A stretch of 64,000 nt of DNA from CBDFGN01 sp965247065 (lineage in GTDB: Bacteria; Bacteroidota; Bacteroidia; Cytophagales; Cyclobacteriaceae). This document shows positions 37,675-45,715 of this stretch, piece by piece. Within the stretch, counting starts at the first letter, position 1. Every line of letters starts with the position of its first letter. Where the stretch lies: NCBI GenBank assembly GCA_965247065.1, contig CBDFGN010000006.1:124001-188000 (forward strand), read 5' to 3'. Both the position numbers and the translations under genes were made by a program. The notes below the pieces were generated by a model. The model saw only the letters and a program-made list of their open reading frames with translations, was not told the origin of the DNA and did no database searches.

Positions 37675-38856
37675 TCAGCCTATCTTTTCCAGAACTATTG
37701 CCGAAGCACCCCCTCCGCCGTTGCATATTCCGGCAACTCCAATTCGGGCTTGATTCTGATCGAGAACCCCAGCTAGGGTCGTAATAATTCTGGCTCCGGA
37801 GGCCCCCAGCGGATGGCCCAGTGAGACAGCTCCGCCGTTGACATTGACTTTTTCGGGGTCTAATCCCAGCTCCATGTTATTGGCCAGTACAACCGCTGAA
37901 AAGGCCTCGTTGATTTCATAAAAGTCTACGTCAGAATCCTCCACTCCGGATAGTGCCAAGGCCTTGGGAATGGCTTTGGAAGGGGCGGTGGTGAACCAAA
38001 TTGGGTCCTGCGCAGCATCCGCAAACCCTCGGATTTTGGCCAGTGGTTTCAGCCCCATTTCCTCTGCCTTCTTACGGCTCGTTAGAACCAGAGCCGAGGC
38101 GCCATCATTGATCGTGGAGGCATTTGCTGCGGTAACTGTTCCATCGGGGGTAAATACGGGTTTAAGATTTGGAATTTTGTCAAAATCGACTCTCTTGAAT
38201 TCCTCATCCTCATCCACCACAATCGGATCTCCTTTTCTCTGAGGAATTTCAATCGGTACGATTTCTGACTTGAATTTCCCTGATTTGGTAGCTTCCGCTG
38301 ATTTTTGATAGGAGCCGACCGCAAAAGCATCTTGTTCCTCACGGGTAATGTTCATTTCTCTGGCCGTATTATCTGCGCAACTGCCCATTGGGATCTCATA
38401 GTATATCTCCCACAGCCCATCTTTGCTCAGGCCGTCAATTAGTTCCGCGTTACCGTATTGATAGCCAAAGCGAGCCTTAGGTAAATAATAAGGGGTGTTG
38501 GACATGCTTTCCATTCCCCCTGCAACCATGATATCCGCTTGACCCAGCATAATGGTTTGTGATGCCAACATTACCGATTTCATACCCGAGGAACAGACCT
38601 TATTTATGGTGGTGCACGGTACCTCGTATCCTATGCCGGCTCCAATAGCAGCCTGTCTGGCGGGAGCCTGACCAAGATTGGCGGAAACCACATTCCCCAT
38701 AAAAACTTCCTGGACTTTCGCAGGCTGCACGGTAGCACGCTCCAGGGCCCCCTGGATTGCCTTAGATCCTAATTCTACTGCAGTTAAGCCTGAAAGACTG
38801 CCGCCAAAGCTGCCAATGGCTGTTCGTACGGCTGAAATGATGAATACTTCCTCCAT
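37675..38856 (-). CDS. acetyl-CoA C-acetyltransferase (thiolase)
   Basis: This 393-residue thiolase condenses or cleaves acetoacetyl-CoA. It has the nucleophilic Cys in TTINKVCSSGMKSV (about residue 88), the His in NVNGGAVSLGHPLGASGARI and the second Cys in GICNGGGGASAIVLE. Length and VFMGNVVSANLGQAPARQAA favour acetyl-CoA acetyltransferase over long-chain thiolase. It could act with the HMG-CoA lyase at 12.7 kb in acetoacetate metabolism, though they are not linked. It follows batC by 18 bases. Confidence 0.93.
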   Translation of the reverse strand: MEEVFIISAVRTAIGSFGGSLSGLTAVELGSKAIQGALERATVQPAKVQEVFMGNVVSANLGQAPARQAAIGAGIGYEVPCTTINKVCSSGMKSVMLASQTIMLGQADIMVAGGMESMSNTPYYLPKARFGYQYGNAELIDGLSKDGLWEIYYEIPMGSCADNTAREMNITREEQDAFAVGSYQKSAEATKSGKFKSEIVPIEIPQRKGDPIVVDEDEEFKRVDFDKIPNLKPVFTPDGTVTAANASTINDGASALVLTSRKKAEEMGLKPLAKIRGFADAAQDPIWFTTAPSKAIPKALALSGVEDSDVDFYEINEAFSAVVLANNMELGLDPEKVNVNGGAVSLGHPLGASGARIITTLAGVLDQNQARIGVAGICNGGGGASAIVLEKIG

Positions 38857-38874
38857 GTTGCCCAGTGCCTTAGG

Positions 38875-39764
38875 TCACCAATCCGGTTTTTTTGGGTCAG
38901 TTCTTTCCTTGGCTTTCTTTTGGTTCTGTTGGATATACTGAATCTCCGCGTTACGCATTGCCTCCAAGATCATCTTGGCTTTTTCTTCACTAATGTTCAT
39001 CTCCTCAAGCTTTTGGGCTGTGGACGCCTCCGCCTGCTGCTCTTTGGACGGTTCGCCATCCTCGGGCTTCGAAGGTTGATCCGGCTCGGATTGGTTCTGC
39101 TCAGCCTCCTGCTGATCTTGTTGCTGTTCCCGATCTTGCTGTTCCTGATCCTGTTGTTGTTGATCTTGCGGTTGTTGATCCTGCTGTTGCTGGTCCTGCT
39201 CTTCCTGATTCTGCTGTTCCTGACTCTGGTCTTGACTTTGCTCTTGATCCTGGTTTTGATTCTGTTCTTTGTCTTCTTCCTTCTCCTGCTGCTGATTCTC
39301 CTTATTGTTCTGATCCTGTTGCTGTTGTTCCGGTTGGTTCTCCAGTTTCTTCTTTACCAATTCATAATTGTACCGTGCCTCTTCATTTCCTGGATTAGCT
39401 TTGAGGGATTCTTTAAACATATCAAGGGCGGCCGGGAGTTGTTTATTCTGATCAGCCAAAACCCCGAGCTGCTGAAAAGCTCTTGATTGGATTTCAGGAT
39501 CAATAGAGTTTACAAGTTTTGATAAGTTGATTTGGCCTTTGCGCTATCATTGAGCTCGAAATAGGCATTTGAAAGATTCAGCAAAATATTCTCATCCTGG
39601 ACCTGGAGTGAATCGGTTAGGAATAAATACGTTTCAATCGCAGCCTGATAATCTTCATCCAAATACGCTGTTTGGGCTTCTTTTTTGAGCTGGTTAATGA
39701 TCGCGATCCGATTTACATCGAAATCTGACCATAGGAATGCCGAAAGAAGCAGAAAATACCTCAT
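38875..39764 (-). pseudogene. batC: BatC-like TPR protein with Gln-rich tail, frameshifted
   Basis: Two frames (39764-39510 and 39459-38875) form one gene. The first reads DSAKAKSTYQNL then TAA. The other frame continues LVNSIDPEIQSRAFQQLGVLADQNKQLPAALDMFKESLKANPGNEEARYNYELVKKKLE, a TPR continuation. One extra A in the AAAA read at 39520-39517 (minus) would join them as TYQKLVNSID. An N-terminal signal-like segment and TPR are followed by ~90 residues almost wholly Gln, Asp, Glu and Asn, a known trait of BatC proteins. The C-terminus ends KERTDPKKPDW. It overlaps batB by ATGA. As sequenced, the product would be an 84-residue fragment. Confidence 0.85.
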
Positions 39765-40732
39765 ATCCGTACGGTTCTGATACTCGTTGCCATGTCAAAG
39801 CTCATTAAAAGGAGTCCAAAGGCCAGAAAGTAATAGTATTTGTTATCGGAAACTTCAAGCGTTCTGGTTTCTCTAAGCTCTCCTTCAATGCTATTGATCG
39901 TATTAATTAAACGATCGGTATCGTCACGGCTGTCATTTATTTCGGAATATTTCCCACCAGTTCGGAGAGCAAGTCCTTTAAGAGTTTTAGGTTTCAACTG
40001 AGACAGCACATCCAGGCCCTCCCGGTCTTTTTTAAATCCTCCTTGACTCGTCATGATCTTACTGCCCTGTTGAGTGCCCACGCCCATGGTAAAGAGTGTG
40101 ACACCGTTCTGCTCAATTTCCTGAGAGAGATTGTCAGCCTCATCTCCGAAATCTTCTCCATCGCTAAAGAGGATAATAATTTTGGATTTCTGTTGGGCCG
40201 ATAGGGACTCCTCACTATTCAGCTTATTAAGCGCCATCCTTAGAGGGGGTCCAATGTTAGTTCCGGCGTTCGGGACCAAGCCGGTGTGCAACCCGTCAAT
40301 GAACAGATGAAGGGCTCCCTGATCATAAGTTAAAGGACATTGCACGAAGGCTTCGGAGGAGAAAATGATCAAACCGATGCGATCACTACTGAATTCCTGG
40401 ATGATTTTCTTAAGCTCGAATTTCACACGTTCCAATCTGGTTGGCTGGATGTCGAATGCATTCATAGATTGTGAAAGATCCACGCTGAGGTATATATCCT
40501 TTCCAACAGATCGCACTTCCTTGGATGTTTCCCCAAAAGAGGGCCCTAGGAGTGCAATAATAAGCAATGCGAAATAGGCGGATCGCAAGAAAAGCTTTAT
40601 GAATACGGTTTTGTAATCAGTTCGAAGCGCTTGTCCGACTCTAGCTACCCTGATCAGGTAGCTTGCGTAGAACACAACAAATAGACCAATTAAAAGTACC
40701 TCACCGGAGCCCAAAGATTTGAACCAATTCAT
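39761..40732 (-). CDS. batB: BatB-like von Willebrand factor A membrane protein
   Basis: This 323-residue protein has two N-terminal membrane helices (about residues 10-27 and 48-64) and a VWA domain with the MIDAS motif DLSQSMN near residue 85. It also has AGTNIG and FSDGEDFGDEADN. A C-terminal helix (YYYFLAFGLLLMSF) closes the usual Bat architecture. Bat proteins have been tied to oxidative-stress tolerance and envelope function in Bacteroidota and spirochaetes. Only batB and batC are found here; moxR, batA and batD are not adjacent. It overlaps batC by ATGA. Confidence 0.88.
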   Translation of the reverse strand: MNWFKSLGSGEVLLIGLFVVFYASYLIRVARVGQALRTDYKTVFIKLFLRSAYFALLIIALLGPSFGETSKEVRSVGKDIYLSVDLSQSMNAFDIQPTRLERVKFELKKIIQEFSSDRIGLIIFSSEAFVQCPLTYDQGALHLFIDGLHTGLVPNAGTNIGPPLRMALNKLNSEESLSAQQKSKIIILFSDGEDFGDEADNLSQEIEQNGVTLFTMGVGTQQGSKIMTSQGGFKKDREGLDVLSQLKPKTLKGLALRTGGKYSEINDSRDDTDRLINTINSIEGELRETRTLEVSDNKYYYFLAFGLLLMSFDMATSIRTVRI

Positions 40733-41129
40733 GCGCCATTAAATTTGGTTTGGAATCCAGAAAACAAAGCTAACAAACGATAGGGAATCGAAAGGGTGCC
40801 GGACTGATTTTTAACAAAATTTTAACAGCTTAAAGGCTTCCGATTTTTAGCCTACTCGCTCAGCCCCCTATAGTCAAACCCCTTTAATTCTACTCATTTT
40901 TATATCTCCTTTACTGAACAGAAATCCCAGATGTTTAACAATGGCTCCGACGCGGCATGAACAACCAATTCTTACATCTATGAGTCACCTAAGATCAAAA
41001 AAATGCCACCTTTATAACCCCAAAATAACATCGGTTATGGATGGGCAAATTTATGTGGAATCTCATAAAGAACACGGCTAAAGGGCTGAAAAGGTAGCAA
41101 AGTAAGGCGGGACCGCAGCCCGATCAATT
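40733..41129. other. intergenic region, no recognised feature
   Basis: About 400 bases lie upstream of batB and after a divergently read hypothetical gene. The stretch is AT-rich with scattered stops in all frames. No TANNTTTG box, terminator hairpin or RNA gene could be supported. Confidence 0.5.
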
Positions 41130-41591
41130 TTACGGAAGCACCAAGCTTCCATCGCCCAGTTCATGTTTAACTGGGTGCACACTGCCTACCCGATATTTGC
41201 ATAGTTCATCCTTAAGAACTTTGGTGTTCACCCATTTTGCATTGTCTCTAAACGATACGATCGCGTTATTATAGTTAAAACTGCGGAAGCGAACCTTCCT
41301 GTCATTCCAGTATATCGTATCACCGGGATTGAATCTGAAGTTTGCAATTTTTCGGATGATTCGATTTTTCCATTGCGCCAAAGACCCTTGAAATTCAAGT
41401 TCGCTTCTAAGCGCGTCCATCGCGACCCAACTCGGCCTTTTTGGGCTAAGAGGCATCGAATGCTCCCTTTCCCAATCAAGCCAGTTCTGGTTTATCACCC
41501 CAGTATTTTTGATCTTTTTCGAGCGTTTCGGATAAGGATTAAGGATTTGGCATTTATCCGGGCCTATGATTTTGACTTTTTGGAGTATCAT
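41130..41591 (-). CDS. hypothetical basic protein
   Basis: From ATG 41591 the product is 153 residues, rich in Lys, Arg, Asn and Trp, without signal peptide or membrane helix. It has no recognised family. The C-terminal half (FNPGDTIYWNDRKVRFRSFNYNNAIVSFRDNAKWVNTKVLKDELCKYRVGS) looks like small SH3/Tudor-like beta strands, possibly nucleic-acid binding; this is inference only. An upstream frame start at 41621 is less likely. The gene is isolated, with long gaps on both sides. Confidence 0.5.
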   Translation of the reverse strand: MILQKVKIIGPDKCQILNPYPKRSKKIKNTGVINQNWLDWEREHSMPLSPKRPSWVAMDALRSELEFQGSLAQWKNRIIRKIANFRFNPGDTIYWNDRKVRFRSFNYNNAIVSFRDNAKWVNTKVLKDELCKYRVGSVHPVKHELGDGSLVLP

Positions 41592-41746
41592 TTTCCCAAC
41601 ATTCCCACTTTTACACCGCAAGTTCAGGAAACGAAGTCAGAAAAACAGTCCCCCAGATTTAGGTAAAAACAACTTGCCAAATTTGTCGTGACACGGATTG
41701 TCATCTCGAGTGCGTTGCTTGGTCGGCTCGAGAACAGTTTTTAAGC

Positions 41747-43114
41747 ATGGAGTTTGCGGTTGTAGATATTGAAACCACCGGAGGAATTGCAAAAAGAAAT
41801 CGGATCATTGAGATTTCAATCTTCGTATTTGACGGCAACAAAATTCTTGATCGATATACAACTTTTGTAAATCCTGAAAAGACTATTCCGACGAATATTA
41901 TTGGCCTAACCGGTATCACCAATGAGATGGTAGCTTGTGCTCCTCCTTTCCGGGATGTGGCGCAAATTGTCTACGATCTAACCAAAGACCGCATATTCGT
42001 TGCCCACAACGTGGGGTTTGATTATTCATTTCTTCGTAGTGAATTTAAGGTGCTAGGAAAAAAGTTCTTCCGGACTAAACTATGCACAGTAAGGTTAAGT
42101 CGCGAGATCTTCCCCGGATTTCGGTCCTACAGTCTGGGTAACTTGTGCCATTACTTGAAAATTGAAATAATCAACCGACACCGAGCCGAAGGAGATGCCA
42201 GGGCCACCGTTGGCGTCTTAAAGAAGCTCCTACAGCACGATCATGAGGACTTCGTCGGAAAATCCTTAAGGCGAAACTCTCGAGAGGGGACCTTACCGCC
42301 GAATCTTCCGAGAATGGAATTCGATCAATTGCCAGAGGAAACCGGGGTGTATTATTTTCTCAACCAAAGACACCAGGCCTTGTATATTGGGAAGGCCAAA
42401 AACATTCGAAATCGCGTGATAAGCCATTTTACCGGGGAGTCCAAACGAAAACAGCAGTTAACCGGTAATATACATCACATCGGCTTCGAGTTGACTGGTG
42501 ATGAGTTGATAGCGCTGCTGCTTGAATCTCACGAAATAAAAAGGCGCAAGCCAAAATACAATCGTGCCCAGGTGCGGCGATACCCGGCTTACGGAATTTA
42601 CAAGTATGAAGACTCAAGGGGTTATTGGAGGATGTGCTTGGCACAAGTCAACAATGGTAAGAGGCCGCTTATAGTATTCAGTAATTTTAATCAAGCCTGG
42701 GAATTCTTGCTGGCTAAAATTTCAGAATTCAATCTGTGTCCCAAGCTGGCTGGTGTACAAAACCACCCTGGACCATGTGGTCATTTCAAAGTTCAAATGT
42801 GCCGGGGGGGGTGTCTGGGACAAGAGGCCTCCTCTGAGTACAATGCCAGATTCATTGAAGCCATTGAATCGTTCAATGATGCCAACAACTCATTCTTGTT
42901 GCTTGGAAAGGGACGGTCTTGTGACGAGTGCTCGATTGTCGGGGTGGAAGAGGGTAGGTACTTGGGGTTCGGATTTGTGCAGGATTCCATTCAGGACACT
43001 TCCATTGAATCCCTCAAAAAGTGCATTAATTTTTATGTGGATGATTATGACACGCAAAGAATAATCAGTATGTATTTGCGGAGGCACCCTAACGCCAGAA
43101 AGATTAAGTATTGA
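41747..43114 (+). CDS. DnaQ-like exonuclease fused to GIY-YIG nuclease domain
   Basis: This 455-residue protein carries two nuclease domains. The N-terminal DEDD 3'-5' exonuclease has ExoI DIETTGG (Asp7, Glu9), ExoII VAHNVGFDYSFL and ExoIII HRAEGDARAT, as in DNA polymerase III epsilon. From about residue 199 a UvrC/Cho-type GIY-YIG domain follows: GVYYFLNQRHQALYIGKAKNIRNRV. Next come the UvrC-like Cys-containing region (CPKLAGVQNHPGPCGHFKVQMCRGGC) and a unique C-terminus. The UvrC RNase H and HhH domains are missing. Its likely role is DNA repair, Cho-like incision with exonuclease trimming; fusions of this type are known in Bacteroidota. Confidence 0.88.
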   Translation: MEFAVVDIETTGGIAKRNRIIEISIFVFDGNKILDRYTTFVNPEKTIPTNIIGLTGITNEMVACAPPFRDVAQIVYDLTKDRIFVAHNVGFDYSFLRSEFKVLGKKFFRTKLCTVRLSREIFPGFRSYSLGNLCHYLKIEIINRHRAEGDARATVGVLKKLLQHDHEDFVGKSLRRNSREGTLPPNLPRMEFDQLPEETGVYYFLNQRHQALYIGKAKNIRNRVISHFTGESKRKQQLTGNIHHIGFELTGDELIALLLESHEIKRRKPKYNRAQVRRYPAYGIYKYEDSRGYWRMCLAQVNNGKRPLIVFSNFNQAWEFLLAKISEFNLCPKLAGVQNHPGPCGHFKVQMCRGGCLGQEASSEYNARFIEAIESFNDANNSFLLLGKGRSCDECSIVGVEEGRYLGFGFVQDSIQDTSIESLKKCINFYVDDYDTQRIISMYLRRHPNARKIKY

Positions 43115-43546
43115 TCCGGGAATGGATTTTTTGGAAGAAGATTATTCACACTAACCAGAGAGTAAATGCTGCAATGGATAATGCCGGGACTCTGATTAAC
43201 AGCGCCGAAATATAGGCTGAACACCCATGATGGGCCCAAGAGAGCGACGGGCGGATTTTAAGATTGGGCAAGTTGAAATATCTCGACCTGGAGAAACTGA
43301 GCTCGGTAACTATTTCTTCTCAACGGCCACGACGATACCCCGACCTAGAGTTTTGAAAGTGGAACAGCAAGGCAGGACCCCTTGTGTCCCGACTTGTACC
43401 AAAACATTCAAACACAAAACCCTCAAAAGAAGCATTCAGCATATAAACCGGAGCGCAAGTCAATGACGTTTGTTGGCATTTGAATTACCTTACACGAATA
43501 ATTATTACGAATTTCATCGGGTCGGACTTGCTATCTCGTCCAAACA
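43115..43546. other. intergenic region, no convincing gene
   Basis: A 79-codon plus-strand frame (43227-43466) exists but has atypical composition, no signal or domain, and no supported start. No terminator or promoter box is clear. Confidence 0.45.
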
Positions 43547-43987
43547 ATGCAGAGTCTTAAGTATGTGGCGGTGCTTTTGTGCCTGACGGCATTTGAAGGA
43601 AGGGCTCAAAGAATGCCGGAAATTATTGCTTTGATTAATTCTTCAATTGAGTCTGGTCAGGATTTCCAATGTGACGATTCTGGTTGGGTGAAGTATAAGA
43701 AAATCAATTATGTGGGATCGGATTACAAGTCGCTGTTGTTTTTTGAGTTCGACTTAAACGATGTTAACATCATATACGCTCATGACCATTACGTTTTCCT
43801 GGAGAACCATAGCAAGTACTGGATCTATGTAAGCCACTATTATACCGACCAAAAGGGGTACTCTCAGCGCCTTGAATCCGCCCTTGAAAAGGACATCCTT
43901 ACTTCAGCGGCAATTACTATCGATCTAAGGTCCGGGGTTGAGCCCGAGCCCATTATCGACGCATTGAAATTGCTGCGCGATTACTGA
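43547..43987 (+). CDS. hypothetical secreted protein
   Basis: This 146-residue protein begins with a clear signal peptide (MQSLKYVAVLLCLTAFEGRAQ). The mature part is small, acidic and aromatic-rich (FFEFDLNDVNIIYAHDHYVFLENHSKYWIYVSHYYTDQKG), with one cysteine and no known domain. Codon usage and the intact frame suggest a real gene. Neighbouring sequence gives no functional clue. Confidence 0.6.
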   Translation: MQSLKYVAVLLCLTAFEGRAQRMPEIIALINSSIESGQDFQCDDSGWVKYKKINYVGSDYKSLLFFEFDLNDVNIIYAHDHYVFLENHSKYWIYVSHYYTDQKGYSQRLESALEKDILTSAAITIDLRSGVEPEPIIDALKLLRDY

Positions 43988-44201
43988 CAAAGATGTTGTT
44001 GGATTTGCATCACCTAATCGTTCAGTTCAGTTTTACTTCATCCGTGGGTTAAGGGATTTATAGAATGGACCCACCTCCATTTTAGGGGCGGCATGACCAT
44101 GAGCTTCATGGAGGCAAAATGGGATCTAGAGATCGCTCGGAGTGAAATGAAAAAGGGGACTACAGCCCCCAGTCAAAACTTACCTCCTTCACAAATCCTG
44201 G

Positions 44202-44393
44202 TTACAGAGTAAGGAGTCGATATAGTTCCAGTTTCTCGTTCACGGAAATGCCTCCTGGATCAACGTTCCTCAAAATCCAGGCTTTCAACTTTTGAACCTG
44301 GTTCTCCGGCCGCCGAACCTTGCGGAAATTAAAAAGTGAATCATAGTTTATTCTCTTAATCTTTTTTGTGGAGATTATGGTTGTACTTTTCAT
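44202..44393 (-). CDS. small hypothetical protein (doubtful)
   Basis: This 63-codon frame encodes a basic helical protein (KIKRINYDSLFNFRKVRRPENQVQKLKAWILRNVDPGG). No family is recognised. Its 5' end overlaps a possible plus-strand small ORF by 28 bases, so at most one of the two is likely to be real. Confidence 0.3.
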   Translation of the reverse strand: MKSTTIISTKKIKRINYDSLFNFRKVRRPENQVQKLKAWILRNVDPGGISVNEKLELYRLLTL

Positions 44394-44548
44394 CTTTAGT
44401 AATTTGGTTTGTACCAGTTTATGGACAAGAAAGGAGCCAAAAAAGTCCTGACTTGGTTGAATCGGGATATTTTGGTACTGAACCTGGCAATCTGAATACC
44501 CAGCTAAGTCCTCAGGCTTTTGAATTTGAGCTTTCGTATTGCGAATAA
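44366..44548 (+). CDS. small putative secreted peptide (doubtful)
   Basis: A 60-codon frame with a TTG start encodes a signal-peptide-like N-terminus (MWRLWLYFSSLVIWFVPVYG) then a polar tail. It could be a small exported protein or chance. It ends about 20 bases before the tRNA promoter box. Confidence 0.3.
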   Translation: MWRLWLYFSSLVIWFVPVYGQERSQKSPDLVESGYFGTEPGNLNTQLSPQAFEFELSYCE

Positions 44549-44567
44549 CCGTTTCGAGCAGTTATGC

Positions 44568-44575
44568 TATATTTG
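44568..44575 (+). promoter_or_regulatory. candidate -7 box of the tRNA cluster promoter
   Basis: TATATTTG matches TANNTTTG and lies 22 bases before the tRNA-Ser 5' end, suitable for a short-leader tRNA transcript. No good -33 TTTG is seen at the expected spacing. Confidence 0.5.
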
Positions 44576-44597
44576 CAGATTATTTGGCTAAGTACCC

Positions 44598-44686
<89 letters not shown>

Positions 44687-44712
44687 GATAAGGGTGTGAG
44701 TTTGAGTGTGGG

Positions 44713-44754
44713 TGAGTGTGAAAATGGTCGGTATCAAAATTTAGGTCACACTCA
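44713..44754 (+). repeat. inverted repeat in the Ser-Pro tRNA spacer
   Basis: TGAGTGTGA (44713-44721) and TCACACTCA (44746-44754) form a nine-base stem with a 24-base loop. The 5' arm sits in a run of GTGTGAGT-like units from about 44693. Confidence 0.6.
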
Positions 44755-44763
44755 TTCTCAGAT

Positions 44764-44838
44764 CGGGGTATGGCGCAGCCCGGTTAGCGCGCCTGCTTTG
44801 GGAGCAGGAGGTCCTCAGTTCGAATCTGAGTACCCCGA
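44764..44838 (+). tRNA. tRNA-Pro (TGG)
   Basis: A 75-base cloverleaf has acceptor CGGGGTA/TACCCCG, anticodon stem CCTGC/GCAGG with loop TTTGGGA (anticodon TGG), and T-arm CTCAG-TTCGAAT-CTGAG. The discriminator is A. CCA is not encoded. Confidence 0.96.
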
Positions 44839-44848
44839 CTATTGAATG

Positions 44849-44966
44849 TGGGTGTGGGTGATGCCTCGGAACAATCATCTAAAAAGCTATTAGGCATGTA
44901 TCGAAGCTACAAATGAATTGACCCTACCGTTCATGATTGCTACATCCACACTCACACCCACACCCA
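44849..44966 (+). repeat. inverted GT-rich repeat in the Pro-Arg tRNA spacer
   Basis: TGGGTGTGGGTG (44849-44860) and CACCCACACCCA (44955-44966) are perfect 12-base complements almost filling the spacer. They could pair and bring the two tRNA ends together in the primary transcript. The arms resemble the GT-rich run in the preceding spacer. Confidence 0.65.
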
Positions 44967-44969
44967 GTT

Positions 44970-45043
<74 letters not shown>

Positions 45044-45053
45044 CAATTAATAG

Positions 45054-45084
45054 TCCTAACTAGTTGGTATTCAATTAGTTAGGA
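45054..45084 (+). terminator. hairpin after the tRNA cluster, possible terminator
   Basis: TCCTAACTA (45054-45062) and TAGTTAGGA (45076-45084) give a nine-pair stem with a 13-base loop, 10 bases after tRNA-Arg. It is AT-rich and lacks a strong T-run, so it may be a weak terminator or a processing end. Confidence 0.45.
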
Positions 45085-45199
45085 TATTTACTGCTCCGTC
45101 CGGCCTAGGCGGGCTCGGACCCGTGACTATTGGAAATCTGGATTTGCTTCTCGGTCCGATTATTCCGATCTTAAATTTCTAACCAAACTACTTTCAATT

Positions 45200-45340
45200 A
45201 TGCCTAAAGGTATTGTTAGCGATCCGCCCGGGTCGTCTGGATACGTGGTAGTTGTCGGAGAAATAAAGAAGCTAGAGGAAAGCGATCCAGAACTCCTCGG
45301 CGACCTGATTGAACGCGGAATTGTCAAATCTTTTATTTGA
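45200..45340 (+). CDS. possible 46-residue small protein
   Basis: ATG 45200 to TGA 45340 encodes an acidic/mixed small protein (MPKGIVSDPPGSSGYVVVVG at the start, then EIKKLEESDPELLGDLIERG). The hydrophobic/charged pattern looks protein-like. No family is recognised and there is no signal peptide. Confidence 0.35.
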   Translation: MPKGIVSDPPGSSGYVVVVGEIKKLEESDPELLGDLIERGIVKSFI

Positions 45341-45715
45341 TCCCAAGGGATTAGTGGAGGGAACCGGGGTCAATATATTTGACAACGGGGACATGTACGT
45401 AGGTAGAGATCAACTTACCTGACTCCGTCTCACCAATTCGGTTGGATCACGGATAAAATTCTGACTTTGTTTGCATTCCCACCGGACAAAGGCAGGAGCA
45501 ATATGTCTGACTCCAGATAATGCAAAGTACTGCGACTTGGGCCGGATCTTGACTATAATCAAATGGTCAAATAAATGAGGTTCTTTCCAAAGGCCTAAAG
45601 ACGCATTCCCTATCTCTTTCTTAAAACAGGGGTTTCAACACCCCTGAGTTTAGCATCCGATTATTGTAGTTAGCTCGGCTCTGTTTAAATTGGGTTCGAT
45701 GTAAATTGCCATCAG
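45341..45715. other. leader region before galK with a hairpin at 45627-45646
   Basis: About 375 bases without a supported gene. It contains a compact inverted repeat CAGGGGT-TTCAAC-ACCCCTG (45627-45646), about 70 bases before the galK start. No T-run follows, so it is more likely a leader structure or protein-binding site than a terminator. No TANNTTTG box is clear. Confidence 0.5.

Noticed and set aside
38920..39486. 188-codon plus-strand frame, extremely Leu-rich, looking like a membrane protein
   Set aside because: It is the mirror of the Gln/Glu/Asp-rich batC tract on the other strand; codons for Q, E and D read as L, F and I in antisense.
41134..41150. GGAAGC/GCTTCC hairpin as a terminator
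   Set aside because: It lies inside the last codons of the hypothetical gene and has no T-run.
43227..43466. 79-codon plus-strand ORF
   Set aside because: Atypical composition, no domain or signal, and no supported start site.
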